Assembly: GCF_002056795.1 (NCBI RefSeq)
Contig: NZ_CP020104.1
Coordinates: 1,437,001-1,501,000, forward strand
DNA from: Spirosoma aerolatum
GTDB taxonomy: Bacteria > Bacteroidota > Bacteroidia > Cytophagales > Spirosomataceae
Direction of reading: 5' to 3'
Length of the DNA: 64,000 bases
The translations under genes and the position numbers were made by a program. Within the stretch, counting starts at the first letter, position 1. The number at the start of each line of letters is the position of its first letter. Below are positions 33,157 to 42,202 of the stretch, piece after piece. The notes below the pieces were generated by a model. The model worked only from the letters and a program-made list of their open reading frames with translations, was not told the DNA's origin and searched no databases.

Positions 33157-34392
33157 ATGGAAGATTACCAGGTTTATACTCTGCCCAACGGAATTCGGAT
33201 TGCGCACAAACAAATATCGCATACGCAGATTGCCCATTGTGGTATTATGCTCGACATCGGAAGCCGTGACGAGCAACCTCACCAGCAGGGCCTTGCCCAT
33301 TTCTGGGAACATATGGCCTTCAAAGGTACGGAGAAACGAAAATCGTACCATATCATTACGCGTCTGGAAACGGTGGGTGGTGAACTAAATGCCTATACGA
33401 CCAAAGAAAAAGTCTGTTTTCATGCGTCGGTACTGGATGCACACTTCGAGAAAGCGGCCGAACTACTGGCCGATATTACCTTTCACTCGGTTTTCCCGGA
33501 GAAACAGATTGAACGCGAGCGCGGGGTGATTTTAGAAGAAATGGCAATGTATTACGACTCGCCCGAAGATGCCATTCAGGACGATTTCGACGAACTCGTA
33601 TTTCCAAACCATGCCCTCGGTGGTAACATCCTGGGTACGACCGAAACCGTAGAATCGTTTCGTCGGGAAGATCTCCAGCGATTTATTGCCGAGAATTATG
33701 ATACAAGCCGGATTGTGTTTTCGTCGGTTAGTAAGCTGCCGTTTAAGCAGGTGGTGAAAGTGGCCGAGAAGTACTTCCGTGATGTACCCGCCCAGCACAC
33801 AACCCGCCAGCGAAAAACACCAACCGGCTATGTGCCCCGTCAGACGCGTGTGGAGCGACCCATTACCCAGGCCCAGTGTGCCTTAGGTCGACCGGCCTAC
33901 GGGCTAGCCGACCCCCGACGACTGCCCTTTTTTATGCTGATCAACTTGTTGGGTGGCCCCGGCATGAATTCGCGTCTGAATCTGAATCTACGGGAAAAAT
34001 ACGGGCTTGTCTACTCGATTGATGCCACGTACACACCCTATCTGGATACAGGTTTTCTGGGTATCTACTTTGGCACCGATCCTAAGAAAGTGGACAAAGC
34101 CCGTTCGTTGATCATGAAAGAGCTGAAACGCCTTCGCGAGCAACCGTTAACGACGTTACAGCTTCACCAGACAAAAGAGCAACTGATTGGGCAATTGGCC
34201 ATGGCTGAAGAAAGCAACAACAGTTTCATGCTCATGATGGCCAAAAGCCTGCTCGACATCGACCGGGTAGAAGCCCTGACCGATATTTTTAACGATATCA
34301 ACGCCGTTACCTCCGAACAGCTACAAACGCTGGCGCAGGAAGCCTTCGACGAAAGCCAGTTCAGTTCGTTGAGCTTTTTGCCGGAAAAATAA
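33157..34392 (+). CDS. M16-family zinc peptidase (pitrilysin/processing peptidase type)
   Basis: The start chosen is the ATG at 33157 (MEDYQVYTLPNGIRIAHKQ), which avoids overlap with the divergent glycosyltransferase. The inverted zinc motif HFWEH appears in GLAHFWEHMAFKGTEKRKSY, with the downstream Glu in ERERGVILEEM. The C-terminal half carries the PAYGLADPRRLPFFMLINLLGGPGMNSRLNLNLREKYGLVYSIDA block. At 411 residues this is a single-chain unit of the small, mitochondrial-processing-peptidase-like M16 group. Substrate unknown; no signal peptide seen. Confidence 0.93.
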   Translation: MEDYQVYTLPNGIRIAHKQISHTQIAHCGIMLDIGSRDEQPHQQGLAHFWEHMAFKGTEKRKSYHIITRLETVGGELNAYTTKEKVCFHASVLDAHFEKAAELLADITFHSVFPEKQIERERGVILEEMAMYYDSPEDAIQDDFDELVFPNHALGGNILGTTETVESFRREDLQRFIAENYDTSRIVFSSVSKLPFKQVVKVAEKYFRDVPAQHTTRQRKTPTGYVPRQTRVERPITQAQCALGRPAYGLADPRRLPFFMLINLLGGPGMNSRLNLNLREKYGLVYSIDATYTPYLDTGFLGIYFGTDPKKVDKARSLIMKELKRLREQPLTTLQLHQTKEQLIGQLAMAEESNNSFMLMMAKSLLDIDRVEALTDIFNDINAVTSEQLQTLAQEAFDESQFSSLSFLPEK

Positions 34393-34405
34393 AGGATTGT
34401 TACAC

Positions 34406-34439
34406 AGAGATGCACGGAGTTCTCAGCGCATCTCTTTTT
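34406..34439 (+). terminator. intrinsic terminator of the M16 gene
   Basis: AGAGATGC (34406-34413) and GCATCTCT (34428-34435) form an eight-base-pair stem, followed by TTTTT. It lies 14 bp after the stop codon. Confidence 0.7.
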
Positions 34440-34448
34440 ACTTCGGAC

Positions 34449-34609
34449 CTGTTTAAACTTTTATAAATTGAGCCCAAACAGGTGCGTTTTTGTCATGCTG
34501 ACGAAGGAAGCATCTTCGGTAGCTACTAATACTAAACTACCGAAGATGCTTCCTTCGTCAGCATGACAAAATTGCCCAATTCCTGGCCTGAGCAGAAAAG
34601 TTTAAACAG
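34449..34609. repeat. nested inverted repeat, MITE-like, with a 35-bp perfect core palindrome
   Basis: The inner arms 34488-34522 and 34537-34571 are perfect 35-bp inverted copies around a 14-base loop, with core TGTCATGCTGACGAAGGAAG. Outside them lies a second inverted pair, CTGTTTAAACTTTT (34449-34462) and AAAAGTTTAAACAG (34596-34609), also perfect. The nesting looks like a small non-autonomous element or a compound repeat. It lies between the M16 terminator and mazG. The core relates to the repeats at 20162, 47097 and 53426. Confidence 0.75.
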
Positions 34610-34639
34610 CCTATCCGTGTATCTCTAAGTAGCCAAGTC

Positions 34640-34966
34640 ATGACAATTAAAGAGGCTCAAACAACCGTCGACGAGTGGATAAAAACCGTTGGCGTTCGGT
34701 ATTTCAACGAACTGACCAATATGGCCATGCTGACTGAAGAGGTCGGTGAAGTAGCCCGGATTATTGCCCGGCGGTATGGCGAACAATCAGAGAAAGAGTC
34801 GGATAAGCAAAAAGACCTGGGCGACGAAATGGCCGATGTATTGTGGGTGCTCATCTGTCTGGCCAACCAGACCGGGGTCGATCTTACGGAAGCCTTCCAG
34901 AAAAATCTGGAGAAGAAAAACATTCGGGATGCTACGCGCCACCTGAACAACGAAAAGCTGAAATAA
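34640..34966 (+). CDS. MazG-type nucleotide pyrophosphohydrolase
   Basis: The 108-residue protein matches small MazG-like enzymes: TEEVGEVARIIARRYGEQ and LGDEMADVLWVLICLANQTGVDLTEAFQKNLEKK carry the ExxE...ExxD metal residues. Such enzymes hydrolyse non-canonical or damaged NTPs to NMP and pyrophosphate. It precedes the ECF sigma gene by 120 bp and is probably unrelated to it. Confidence 0.92.
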   Translation: MTIKEAQTTVDEWIKTVGVRYFNELTNMAMLTEEVGEVARIIARRYGEQSEKESDKQKDLGDEMADVLWVLICLANQTGVDLTEAFQKNLEKKNIRDATRHLNNEKLK

Positions 34967-35086
34967 GGTTTGGCAGATACAATTCATGCTGTTTCAATGG
35001 TAGTATAAGTAGAAATAGTAGTAGGAAAGCACGAAGGGTATGACCAGAAATGCATAGTTTTACTTACCTATTCGGATGTAGCGATA

Positions 35087-35683
35087 GTGGATTCGGGACT
35101 CAACTACGATCAGGCGACAGATGCCCAGCTTTGGGACGACTTTCTGCGGGGCAGCAAGGCCGCCTATTCGTTCATGTACGAAAAATACGCCCGAGTGCTG
35201 TACAATTATGGCTACAAGATTGCGCAGGATCGTCAGCTAACGGAAGATTGCCTGCAAGATCTGTTTCTGACCATTCTGGAAACACGCGAACGGCTTGGGC
35301 AAACCGACTCCATTAAATTTTACCTGATGCGCTCGCTCCGGCGCGACCTGGTTCGGAAGCTCAACGAACGTCACCGATTTCAGGCGGGTCATGAGGGCGA
35401 GATTGATTTTAAAGTCGAATTCCACTACGAACCTACCTGGCTCGACTCTCAGATCAGCCGGGAACAATCAGAAGCTGTTCTGCGCGAACTGAATCACCTG
35501 CCTGCTCGGCAAAAAGAAGCACTGTTCCTGAAGTTTTTTGATAATCTCAGCTACGAAGAGATCGCCGGTATTATGGGCATCGAAACCACCTCGGCCTACA
35601 AAGTTATTTACAAGGCCATTGCCTCCCTTCAGAAGCGAATGCCTGCTGATCTATTGGTGTTGTTAGGCTTCATGCTTGCTTAA
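35087..35683 (+). CDS. ECF RNA polymerase sigma factor of the SusCD locus
   Basis: The 198-residue protein has a sigma-70 region 2 (AAYSFMYEKYARVLYNYGYKIAQDRQLTEDCLQDLFLTIL) and region 4 (LNHLPARQKEALFLKFFDNLSYEEIAGIMGIETTSAYKVIYKAIASLQKRM). The start is a GTG at 35087; no in-frame ATG exists upstream. Together with the next genes (FecR-type anti-sigma factor, SusC-like receptor with STN domain) it forms a trans-envelope signalling set that in related bacteria induces the receptor operon when substrate binds. Confidence 0.93.
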   Translation: MDSGLNYDQATDAQLWDDFLRGSKAAYSFMYEKYARVLYNYGYKIAQDRQLTEDCLQDLFLTILETRERLGQTDSIKFYLMRSLRRDLVRKLNERHRFQAGHEGEIDFKVEFHYEPTWLDSQISREQSEAVLRELNHLPARQKEALFLKFFDNLSYEEIAGIMGIETTSAYKVIYKAIASLQKRMPADLLVLLGFMLA

Positions 35684-35715
35684 TTGGTTGATTGGTAGCT
35701 TTTTGACTTTGTGCT

Positions 35716-35755
35716 GTCGGTTATAAGTAACCGACGGATGAGGTTTCTCAAAACC
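35716..35755. repeat. two small hairpins after the sigma factor gene
   Basis: GTCGGTTA-TAAG-TAACCGAC (35716-35735) is a perfect eight-base-pair hairpin. Right after it GGTTTCTCAAAACC (35742-35755) is the reverse complement of a 14-mer found at 28149-28162. No T-tract follows, so termination is not clear. Confidence 0.45.
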
Positions 35756-35940
35756 GAACGTATTGCTCTTACTATCGACTCGGGCGGATTGAAGAATCGG
35801 ACGTTGCACCCGGACAACGCGATTGCCTGACAACTAGCAACTTCGAGTATCTATCATTTTCCTGTTAAAAAATTTTCTCTTTCCGAGGGATAATTCGGCG
35901 ATTCCTTTTCTTCTGGTGGTAAATAGACCATGACCATCGT

Positions 35941-36999
35941 ATGGCGCAGCCTTACCAGAATTATACCCTTCGCGATTTTGTGCTCGATGATGCGTTCCGC
36001 CGATGGGTGTTTCAGCCCGACGAGCAGAACATGACGTACTGGCACACCTATATGCTCCGACATCCCGAACAGCAGCCGTTGATTGACGAAGCGGCTTCGC
36101 TGTTGCTGCACCTCAACGCCCGGTACGACGACCTGACCGACGCCAGCCAGCAACGTATCTGGCAGGTGCTGGAGCAGGCATTCGATGATCAACTGTTTAC
36201 GGAGCCGATTGTCGTGCCTCTCTCACGTTGGCAACGGTTCAGAACAACCTATCCGGCTGCCATCTGGCAGGTAGCGGCTTCATTGACGGGTATCCTGCTG
36301 ATTGCGGGCGGAATCATTTACTATCAGCTACAGCCGAAGCAACAGCGCATTCATACGGCCTTTGGCGAAAATCGAAACGTAACACTTCCCGATGGGTCAA
36401 CTGTGTTGCTCAACGGGAATTCGACGCTTACGTATACCGATGGCTGGGTCGATGGAAAACCGCGTGAGGTTTGGCTCGATGGCGAAGGATTTTTCAAGGT
36501 CACGAAAAAGCAGGCACCCGATGGACGTATCAAATTCGTGACGCATACCCCCAATCTGGACATTACGGTTCTCGGGACTCAATTTAATGTTAACACGCGC
36601 CGGGGTAGTACGGCGGTTACATTGGTAGAAGGGCGGGTACAGCTCACCAAACCAACCGAGCATACCGGGCGGGTTATTGATATGAAACCGGGTCAGTTTG
36701 CGTCGATACAGCCCAACATCGAGAACGTGGAGGTACGCGAAGAAAAGCCACAACTGCATACGTCCTGGGTGGCTCATCAGTTTATTTTCGACAACACGGC
36801 CCTTAGCGAGATTGCCCAACAATTGCACGACACTTACGGACTGGAAGTGGTCTTTGAAGACAGCGACCTGGCCAATCGACGGTTTACGGGTAACCTCTCG
36901 AACCAGAGCATCGAAACACTTCTCACAACCCTTTCGCTCACATTTGATCTATCAGTACAGCGCAACGGCGACCGGATTAGTTTACGCCATAACCCCTGA
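35941..36999 (+). CDS. FecR-family anti-sigma factor
   Basis: The 352-residue protein has an N-terminal cytoplasmic part (residues 1-95), one membrane segment (about 97-123, IWQVAASLTGILLIAGGIIYYQL), then the FecR domain (HTAFGENRNVTLPDGSTVLLNGNSTLTY to VTLVEGRVQLTK). The C-terminal DUF4974 domain reads FDNTALSEIAQQLHDTYGLEVVFEDSDL. It should hold the ECF sigma factor encoded just upstream and release it when the STN domain of the following receptor signals. It is transcribed in the same direction as its neighbours. Confidence 0.94.
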   Translation: MAQPYQNYTLRDFVLDDAFRRWVFQPDEQNMTYWHTYMLRHPEQQPLIDEAASLLLHLNARYDDLTDASQQRIWQVLEQAFDDQLFTEPIVVPLSRWQRFRTTYPAAIWQVAASLTGILLIAGGIIYYQLQPKQQRIHTAFGENRNVTLPDGSTVLLNGNSTLTYTDGWVDGKPREVWLDGEGFFKVTKKQAPDGRIKFVTHTPNLDITVLGTQFNVNTRRGSTAVTLVEGRVQLTKPTEHTGRVIDMKPGQFASIQPNIENVEVREEKPQLHTSWVAHQFIFDNTALSEIAQQLHDTYGLEVVFEDSDLANRRFTGNLSNQSIETLLTTLSLTFDLSVQRNGDRISLRHNP

Positions 37000-37050
37000 T
37001 TTTGTCCTGGATTCTCTGAACATGGCAAGGCCTTTTATTCTGCATAACCT

Positions 37051-40000
37051 ATGAAAAACCAGTATATTACCCTTTCGATGCTGTTGGTCGGGGTCTATAC
37101 GCTGCCGCAACCATCCGTTGCGCAGCTATTGACCCGCGCCCAACCTCTGAGTGCCAGTACGGCTAGTCGTCAACAGCCGTCTGCACTCGACGTACCAACT
37201 AGCCAACGTCCGCATCGGACCCGTTCACTCAAAAAAGTGCTGAGCGAACTGGAACGGCGGTTCAATGTCAATTTTGCCTACGATGAACAACTGATGGCTA
37301 CCCGACAGTCGGAGCTGGATCTGGATGGAATGACGCTCGATCAGGCATTGGCGCAATTATCCGAATCACAAGGATTACGCTACCGCAAGGTTAATCCGAC
37401 ACTCATTGCGATTCAGGCATTACCCGTAAAAAACGCCGGAGCCGGACTCCCGGCCGAAACCACCAAACCAGCCGTAGTCATCCCGATTGAGGCTACCGAA
37501 ACCCTGGAGGAAGCTCCTCAGGTTCGGCGGGTTACGGGACAGATCACGGACGAGAATAACCAGGGGTTACCGGGCGCCAACATCATTGAAACGGGCACCA
37601 CCAACGGGACAAGCTCCGATGCGAACGGGAATTTTATCCTGAACGTCAGCGATGGCGCTACGACCTTAACTGTTTCGAGCGTGGGCTATGCCCGCCAAGT
37701 AGTTCCGATTGGCAGCAACTCAGTCGTGAATGTAAAACTCGTGCCCGACGACCGTACCCTGAACGAAGTCGTGGTAATCGGGTATCAGACCGTCCGAAAA
37801 CGCGATGTGACCGGTGCCAACGACGTGATCAGTTCCACCCAGGCCGCCAAAGTAACCGCCAACTCGCTGGCTGAGTCCATTCAGGGGTTATCGCCAGGGG
37901 TTACGGTTCGCAACAGTGGTGTACCGGGGCAGCAGGCATCGATCCAGATTCGTGGGGTCGCCAGTTTCCTCAACACCGATCCGCTCTATGTGATCGACGG
38001 GATGATTGCCGATGCCAACCCAACGATCAATACCGACGATATTGAAAGTATTCAGGTACTCAAAGATGCGTCGGCTGCGGCTATCTACGGGTCACGGGCG
38101 GCCAATGGTGTGGTGATTATCACAACCAAACAGGGGAAAGAAGGGCCGATAAAAGTCTCGTTTTCGGGAAAATACGGTATTCAGCAGGTCTATAAACGCT
38201 GGAACTTGACCGACGCAGCTGGTTTTGCGGCTCTCCAGCGGCAGCAGTACCAGAATGCCGGACAAACGCCACCCGCTAGTGTGGCTACGGGCACATTCAA
38301 CCCGAATATCAATACCGACTGGCAGGATCAGGTGCTGCGTACGGGTAGTTTGCAGGATTACAACCTGACCTTGTCGGGCGGTAGCAAAACGGGCACCTAT
38401 CTGATCTCGGGGAGTTATTTCAATAATACGGGCTACGTCACGGGTAGTGGTTTCGAACGGGCCAGTTTGCGGATCAATACCCGCAGCGAGATTGGGCGGT
38501 TTACGTTCGGAGAAAATGCCGTACTGACCAACTCCAATATCCAGAATTTTCCAGCAGGTAACCCGATCTACGACATGGCCGGTATGTTGCCCGTTATTCC
38601 GGTTCAGGACCCGCGTTATGTCAACGCAAGTAATCCGGGCGGGTACGGTATCGGCACTAATCCGGATGCGGTAACCTACTACTACAATCCGGTAGCGGTT
38701 CGGGATCTGGCCAGCAACAAGAGTAACTTTGCCAAAATGGTGGGCAATGCCTATCTGGACATCAAACTGACCGACTGGCTAACGTATCGCGCCAATGCGG
38801 GTCTTGAAGTTAGCTTCGACTATACCCAGAACCTGCGGAAGCTGGGTACGTATCAATATAGTGCTTCGCCGGTGCCTAGTTCGGTGAGTGAAGATCGGTC
38901 GCGCTACCTGAGCCTGCTGTTCGAGCATACACTGAACTTCAACAAAACGTTTGGCGCACACAGCATCAATGGTGTGTTGGGGATAAGCCAGCAAACGACC
39001 CGTCGGGATATTACCTCAGGCTCGCGAACCAATCTGGGCTATGCGGGTGGGCAGTATTTCACGACGATTAATGCTGCAACGGGTATTTCGAACTCAGCCG
39101 GAAGCACCCCCGACGATTACCGGATTCTGGGCTACATTGGCCGGGTCAACTACGCTTACAACGACAAATATCTGCTGACGTTGACGGGTCGGGTCGATCA
39201 GGATTCGCGATTTGGTTCCAACTACCGAACGGGTTTCTTTCCATCCATAGCGGGGGCCTGGCGCATCAGTCAGGAGAAATTCTTCCATGTCGACTGGATT
39301 TCCGATCTGAAACTGAATGCGTCGTATGGTAAGCTGGGTATTGTCGTGCCAACGCTGGGTTCATTCCCCTATACGGCCTTCATCAACAGTAATCCCCGCG
39401 CTATTTTCGGGGTTGATCAAACGCCTAATGTGGGTGCGTATCAGGCTCAACTGGCCAACCCCGATCTGCGCTGGGAAGAACGGATTCAGCAGAACTACGG
39501 CGTATCGGCCAGCTTCCTGAACAACCGCATCACGACGGAAATCAATATTTACAACTCGTTATCGAACGATGCCATTCTGAATCTGGCCGTACCGGGTTAT
39601 CTGGGTAATCTACGCGGCAACCCCTACGTCAATACGGCGTCTATCCGCAACAAAGGGGTTGAGTTTTCGGCAACGTATCGCAACAACGAACATACACTGA
39701 AATGGGATGTATCGGGCAATTTTACCACGATTAAGAACCGGGTCGAAAACGTTGGTAATCAGGGGCAGAACATCAATTACATCCAAAGCGGCAACACACG
39801 GTCGCAGGTGGGTTTACCCGTGGGGCAGTGGTACGTACTGAAAACGGCCGGAATTTTCCAGAGTCAGGAGGAGATCAACAACTACAAAGGTCCCAACGGC
39901 AACCCGATTCAGCCATTTGCCAAGCCTGGCGATATTAAATACGTGGATACCAACGGCGATGGACAGATCACCCAGAACGATGATCGTCAGTTTGTATCAT

Positions 40001-40512
40001 CGCCCTGGCCCAAGTTGCAGGCTGGTGCTCAGTTCAATGCCTCGTATGGGCCGTTTAGCTTGAATGTTCAGTTGACGGGCGTGTTCGGCTATACGGTGTA
40101 TAACGACGTTCGGCGCAGTCTGGATACCTATCAGTTAACCAACTTCCGTCGGGATGTTAGTCCGTGGTCATCAAGCAATACCGCCACCAGCGACCCTCGT
40201 CTGGGTCTGGAAGCGGGCGATCAGGGTATTATCTCCAACAATTTCGCCTATAGTGATCGCTGGTTGGAGAATGCCTCGTATGTGCGGATGCGCAACATCG
40301 AGATTGGGTACACGTTTCCGAAGGCGTTCCTCTCCCGCATCAAGGTACGCAATGCCCGTGCGTTTGTTAGTGGTCAAAACCTGTTTACGATCACGGGGTA
40401 TAAAGGACTTGATCCTGACGTAACGGGCGCGAACATTCAGGAACGGGGGGTCGATAATGGACACTGGCCATCGCCCCGCGTAACATCGATTGGGCTTACC
40501 TGTGATTTCTAA
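37051..40512 (+). CDS. SusC/RagA-type TonB-dependent outer-membrane receptor with STN domain
   Basis: The 1153-residue protein starts with a signal peptide, then an STN (secretin/TonB short N-terminal) domain at about residues 55-125 (LKKVLSELERRFNVNFAYDEQLMATR). A carboxypeptidase-like beta domain follows at 155-235 (RRVTGQITDENNQGLPGANIIETGT), then the plug (NEVVVIGYQTVRKRDVTGANDV, LYVIDGMIADANPTINTDDIESIQVLKDASAAAIYGSRAANGVVIITTK) and the barrel ending in RVTSIGLTCDF. It imports oligosaccharides with SusD. The STN domain marks it as a signal-transducing receptor for the FecR protein. Confidence 0.97.
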   Translation: MKNQYITLSMLLVGVYTLPQPSVAQLLTRAQPLSASTASRQQPSALDVPTSQRPHRTRSLKKVLSELERRFNVNFAYDEQLMATRQSELDLDGMTLDQALAQLSESQGLRYRKVNPTLIAIQALPVKNAGAGLPAETTKPAVVIPIEATETLEEAPQVRRVTGQITDENNQGLPGANIIETGTTNGTSSDANGNFILNVSDGATTLTVSSVGYARQVVPIGSNSVVNVKLVPDDRTLNEVVVIGYQTVRKRDVTGANDVISSTQAAKVTANSLAESIQGLSPGVTVRNSGVPGQQASIQIRGVASFLNTDPLYVIDGMIADANPTINTDDIESIQVLKDASAAAIYGSRAANGVVIITTKQGKEGPIKVSFSGKYGIQQVYKRWNLTDAAGFAALQRQQYQNAGQTPPASVATGTFNPNINTDWQDQVLRTGSLQDYNLTLSGGSKTGTYLISGSYFNNTGYVTGSGFERASLRINTRSEIGRFTFGENAVLTNSNIQNFPAGNPIYDMAGMLPVIPVQDPRYVNASNPGGYGIGTNPDAVTYYYNPVAVRDLASNKSNFAKMVGNAYLDIKLTDWLTYRANAGLEVSFDYTQNLRKLGTYQYSASPVPSSVSEDRSRYLSLLFEHTLNFNKTFGAHSINGVLGISQQTTRRDITSGSRTNLGYAGGQYFTTINAATGISNSAGSTPDDYRILGYIGRVNYAYNDKYLLTLTGRVDQDSRFGSNYRTGFFPSIAGAWRISQEKFFHVDWISDLKLNASYGKLGIVVPTLGSFPYTAFINSNPRAIFGVDQTPNVGAYQAQLANPDLRWEERIQQNYGVSASFLNNRITTEINIYNSLSNDAILNLAVPGYLGNLRGNPYVNTASIRNKGVEFSATYRNNEHTLKWDVSGNFTTIKNRVENVGNQGQNINYIQSGNTRSQVGLPVGQWYVLKTAGIFQSQEEINNYKGPNGNPIQPFAKPGDIKYVDTNGDGQITQNDDRQFVSSPWPKLQAGAQFNASYGPFSLNVQLTGVFGYTVYNDVRRSLDTYQLTNFRRDVSPWSSSNTATSDPRLGLEAGDQGIISNNFAYSDRWLENASYVRMRNIEIGYTFPKAFLSRIKVRNARAFVSGQNLFTITGYKGLDPDVTGANIQERGVDNGHWPSPRVTSIGLTCDF

Positions 40513-40541
40513 TGGCAACGTATTTAGTTCTGAAACCAATC

Positions 40542-42065
40542 ATGAAACATACATTCATTTCGCTGGCTATTGTTGCGGTAGGTCTACTGACCGGCTGCGA
40601 CCGGAGTTTAGACATTGTGAACCCCAACCAGGTGACGACCCAGTCGTTCTGGAAAACGGCCGATGATGCCCTGGCTGGAGTCAATGCCATTTATAGCACG
40701 ACACACCGGGGCGGCATTTCCCGCTGGATGCCGTTTTATTACATCATCCGTTCCGACGAAGGACGTAGCCAGAGTCCGGCGACCGATATTGTCAATAACA
40801 TGGACCAGTTTCTGGTCACCGATTACAATTATGGCAATGCCTATAGCGTCTGGAATGACAATTACATCGGCATCAACCGGGCCAATCAGGTAATTGAAAA
40901 CGTTCCGAATATCCAGATGGATGCCACCCTGCGAAACCGCTATCTGGGCGAAGCCAAATTTATGCGGGCCATGTTCTATTATCACCTGGTCACGCTCTGG
41001 GGGAATGTGCCGCTGGTGCTGCAAACGCCCGTTGTAGGTGATAAGCCGAACTCGGCGACCATCGCGCAGGTGTGGGCGCAGATCGAGAAAGACCTGACCG
41101 AAGCAGCCGCTGTATTGCCAACAACTTATGGGTCTGCCGATCTGGGTCGGGCTACCAAAGGGGCTGCCTATGCCTTGCTGGCGCGGGCGCAGATGCAGCA
41201 ACGGAAATATACCGAAGCGCTAACTCCGTTGCAATGGCTGGTGGAGGGTGAGGGGAAAAGTGTATATGCTTTAATGCCCAACTACCGCGACAATTTCCTG
41301 ATTACGACCGAGAACAATAAAGAGTCGGTATTTGAGTGGCAATTCCAGATGAATCCTTCTGAAAATACAGACGACGATACCGAAACGCCCAATCAGAACT
41401 ACGGCAGCTCGCTGGCGCAGTTTTTCGGACCAAGCGGTATTGGCTGGTCGGATGGGGAAGCGCAGCGCTGGCCAACCCGTGAGTTCTACGAAAAAACCAC
41501 AACGGGTGCTCGTGACCCCCGTCTGGAAGCCTCATTCCTGTTTGATTCGACGGATGTTCGAGGGCCGGATTTTACCATGATCTACGGACAGACCTTCACC
41601 CAGCGTTATGGCCGGGATAATAAGCGGGTATGGTTCCGTAAGTTTCAGAACGATCACTGGAAAAACGAAGAAGGGTATCGGTCACCGAACAACTGGCGGT
41701 ATATCCGCTACGCCGATGTGCTGTTGATGTATGCTGAAGCCCTCAACGCTACCGGAAAAACTACCCAGGCCTACACTTACGTGGATCAGGTGCGTCAGCG
41801 GGCGGGCCTACCTACGTTGACCGTTGCCAAGCCTGGTCTTAACCAGGATCAGTTTCTGGCGCAGTTGAAACACGAACGCGTCACCGAACTTTCGGGCGAA
41901 GGCACCCGCTGGAACGATCTGGCCCGCTGGGGTGACCTGGGCACACAAATCGCCAATCGTGATCCGGCTTTCTCCACATTTGTGAAAGGAAAGAGCGAAC
42001 TGTTGCCGATTCCGCAACTGGATCGCGACCTGAATCCAAACCTGGTTCAAAACCCGAATTATTAA
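40542..42065 (+). CDS. SusD/RagB-type glycan-binding outer-membrane lipoprotein
   Basis: The start is the ATG at 40542 (MKHTFISLAIVAVGLLTGCDRSLD), giving a lipoprotein signal with LTGC lipobox; an ATG 30 bp upstream would overlap the SusC stop. Typical blocks are FWKTADDALAGVNAIYSTTHRGG, EAKFMRAMFYYHLVTLWGNVPLV, NNWRYIRYADVLLMYAEALNATG and LKHERVTELSGEGTRWNDLARWG. SusD proteins bind glycan at the surface and lid the SusC barrel. The 507-residue length is normal. Confidence 0.96.
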   Translation: MKHTFISLAIVAVGLLTGCDRSLDIVNPNQVTTQSFWKTADDALAGVNAIYSTTHRGGISRWMPFYYIIRSDEGRSQSPATDIVNNMDQFLVTDYNYGNAYSVWNDNYIGINRANQVIENVPNIQMDATLRNRYLGEAKFMRAMFYYHLVTLWGNVPLVLQTPVVGDKPNSATIAQVWAQIEKDLTEAAAVLPTTYGSADLGRATKGAAYALLARAQMQQRKYTEALTPLQWLVEGEGKSVYALMPNYRDNFLITTENNKESVFEWQFQMNPSENTDDDTETPNQNYGSSLAQFFGPSGIGWSDGEAQRWPTREFYEKTTTGARDPRLEASFLFDSTDVRGPDFTMIYGQTFTQRYGRDNKRVWFRKFQNDHWKNEEGYRSPNNWRYIRYADVLLMYAEALNATGKTTQAYTYVDQVRQRAGLPTLTVAKPGLNQDQFLAQLKHERVTELSGEGTRWNDLARWGDLGTQIANRDPAFSTFVKGKSELLPIPQLDRDLNPNLVQNPNY

Positions 42066-42077
42066 TTATTTGATTGA

Positions 42078-42143
42078 ACCGCGAGGACGCGAAGGCGCAA
42101 AGAATTCAATTTTTATTTCTTTGCGCCTTCGCGTCCTCGCGGT
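42078..42143. repeat. perfect 26-bp palindrome of the GGACGC family
   Basis: Arms 42078-42103 and 42118-42143 are perfect inverted copies (core ACCGCGAGGACGCGAAGG) with a 14-base loop, followed by seven As on the plus strand. It sits between the SusD stop (13 bp away) and the GH43 gene. It could reduce read-through from the receptor genes to GH43. Confidence 0.75.
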
Positions 42144-42202
42144 AAAAAAAGCAGAGCCGTGAGCGAGCAATTGCCGGGTGTCTGTTTACTTATTTTCGCT
42201 CA

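Noticed and set aside
35050..35086. upstream ATG start for the ECF sigma gene
   Set aside because: The ATG near 35050 is in a different frame; in the sigma frame the GTG at 35087 is the only plausible start.
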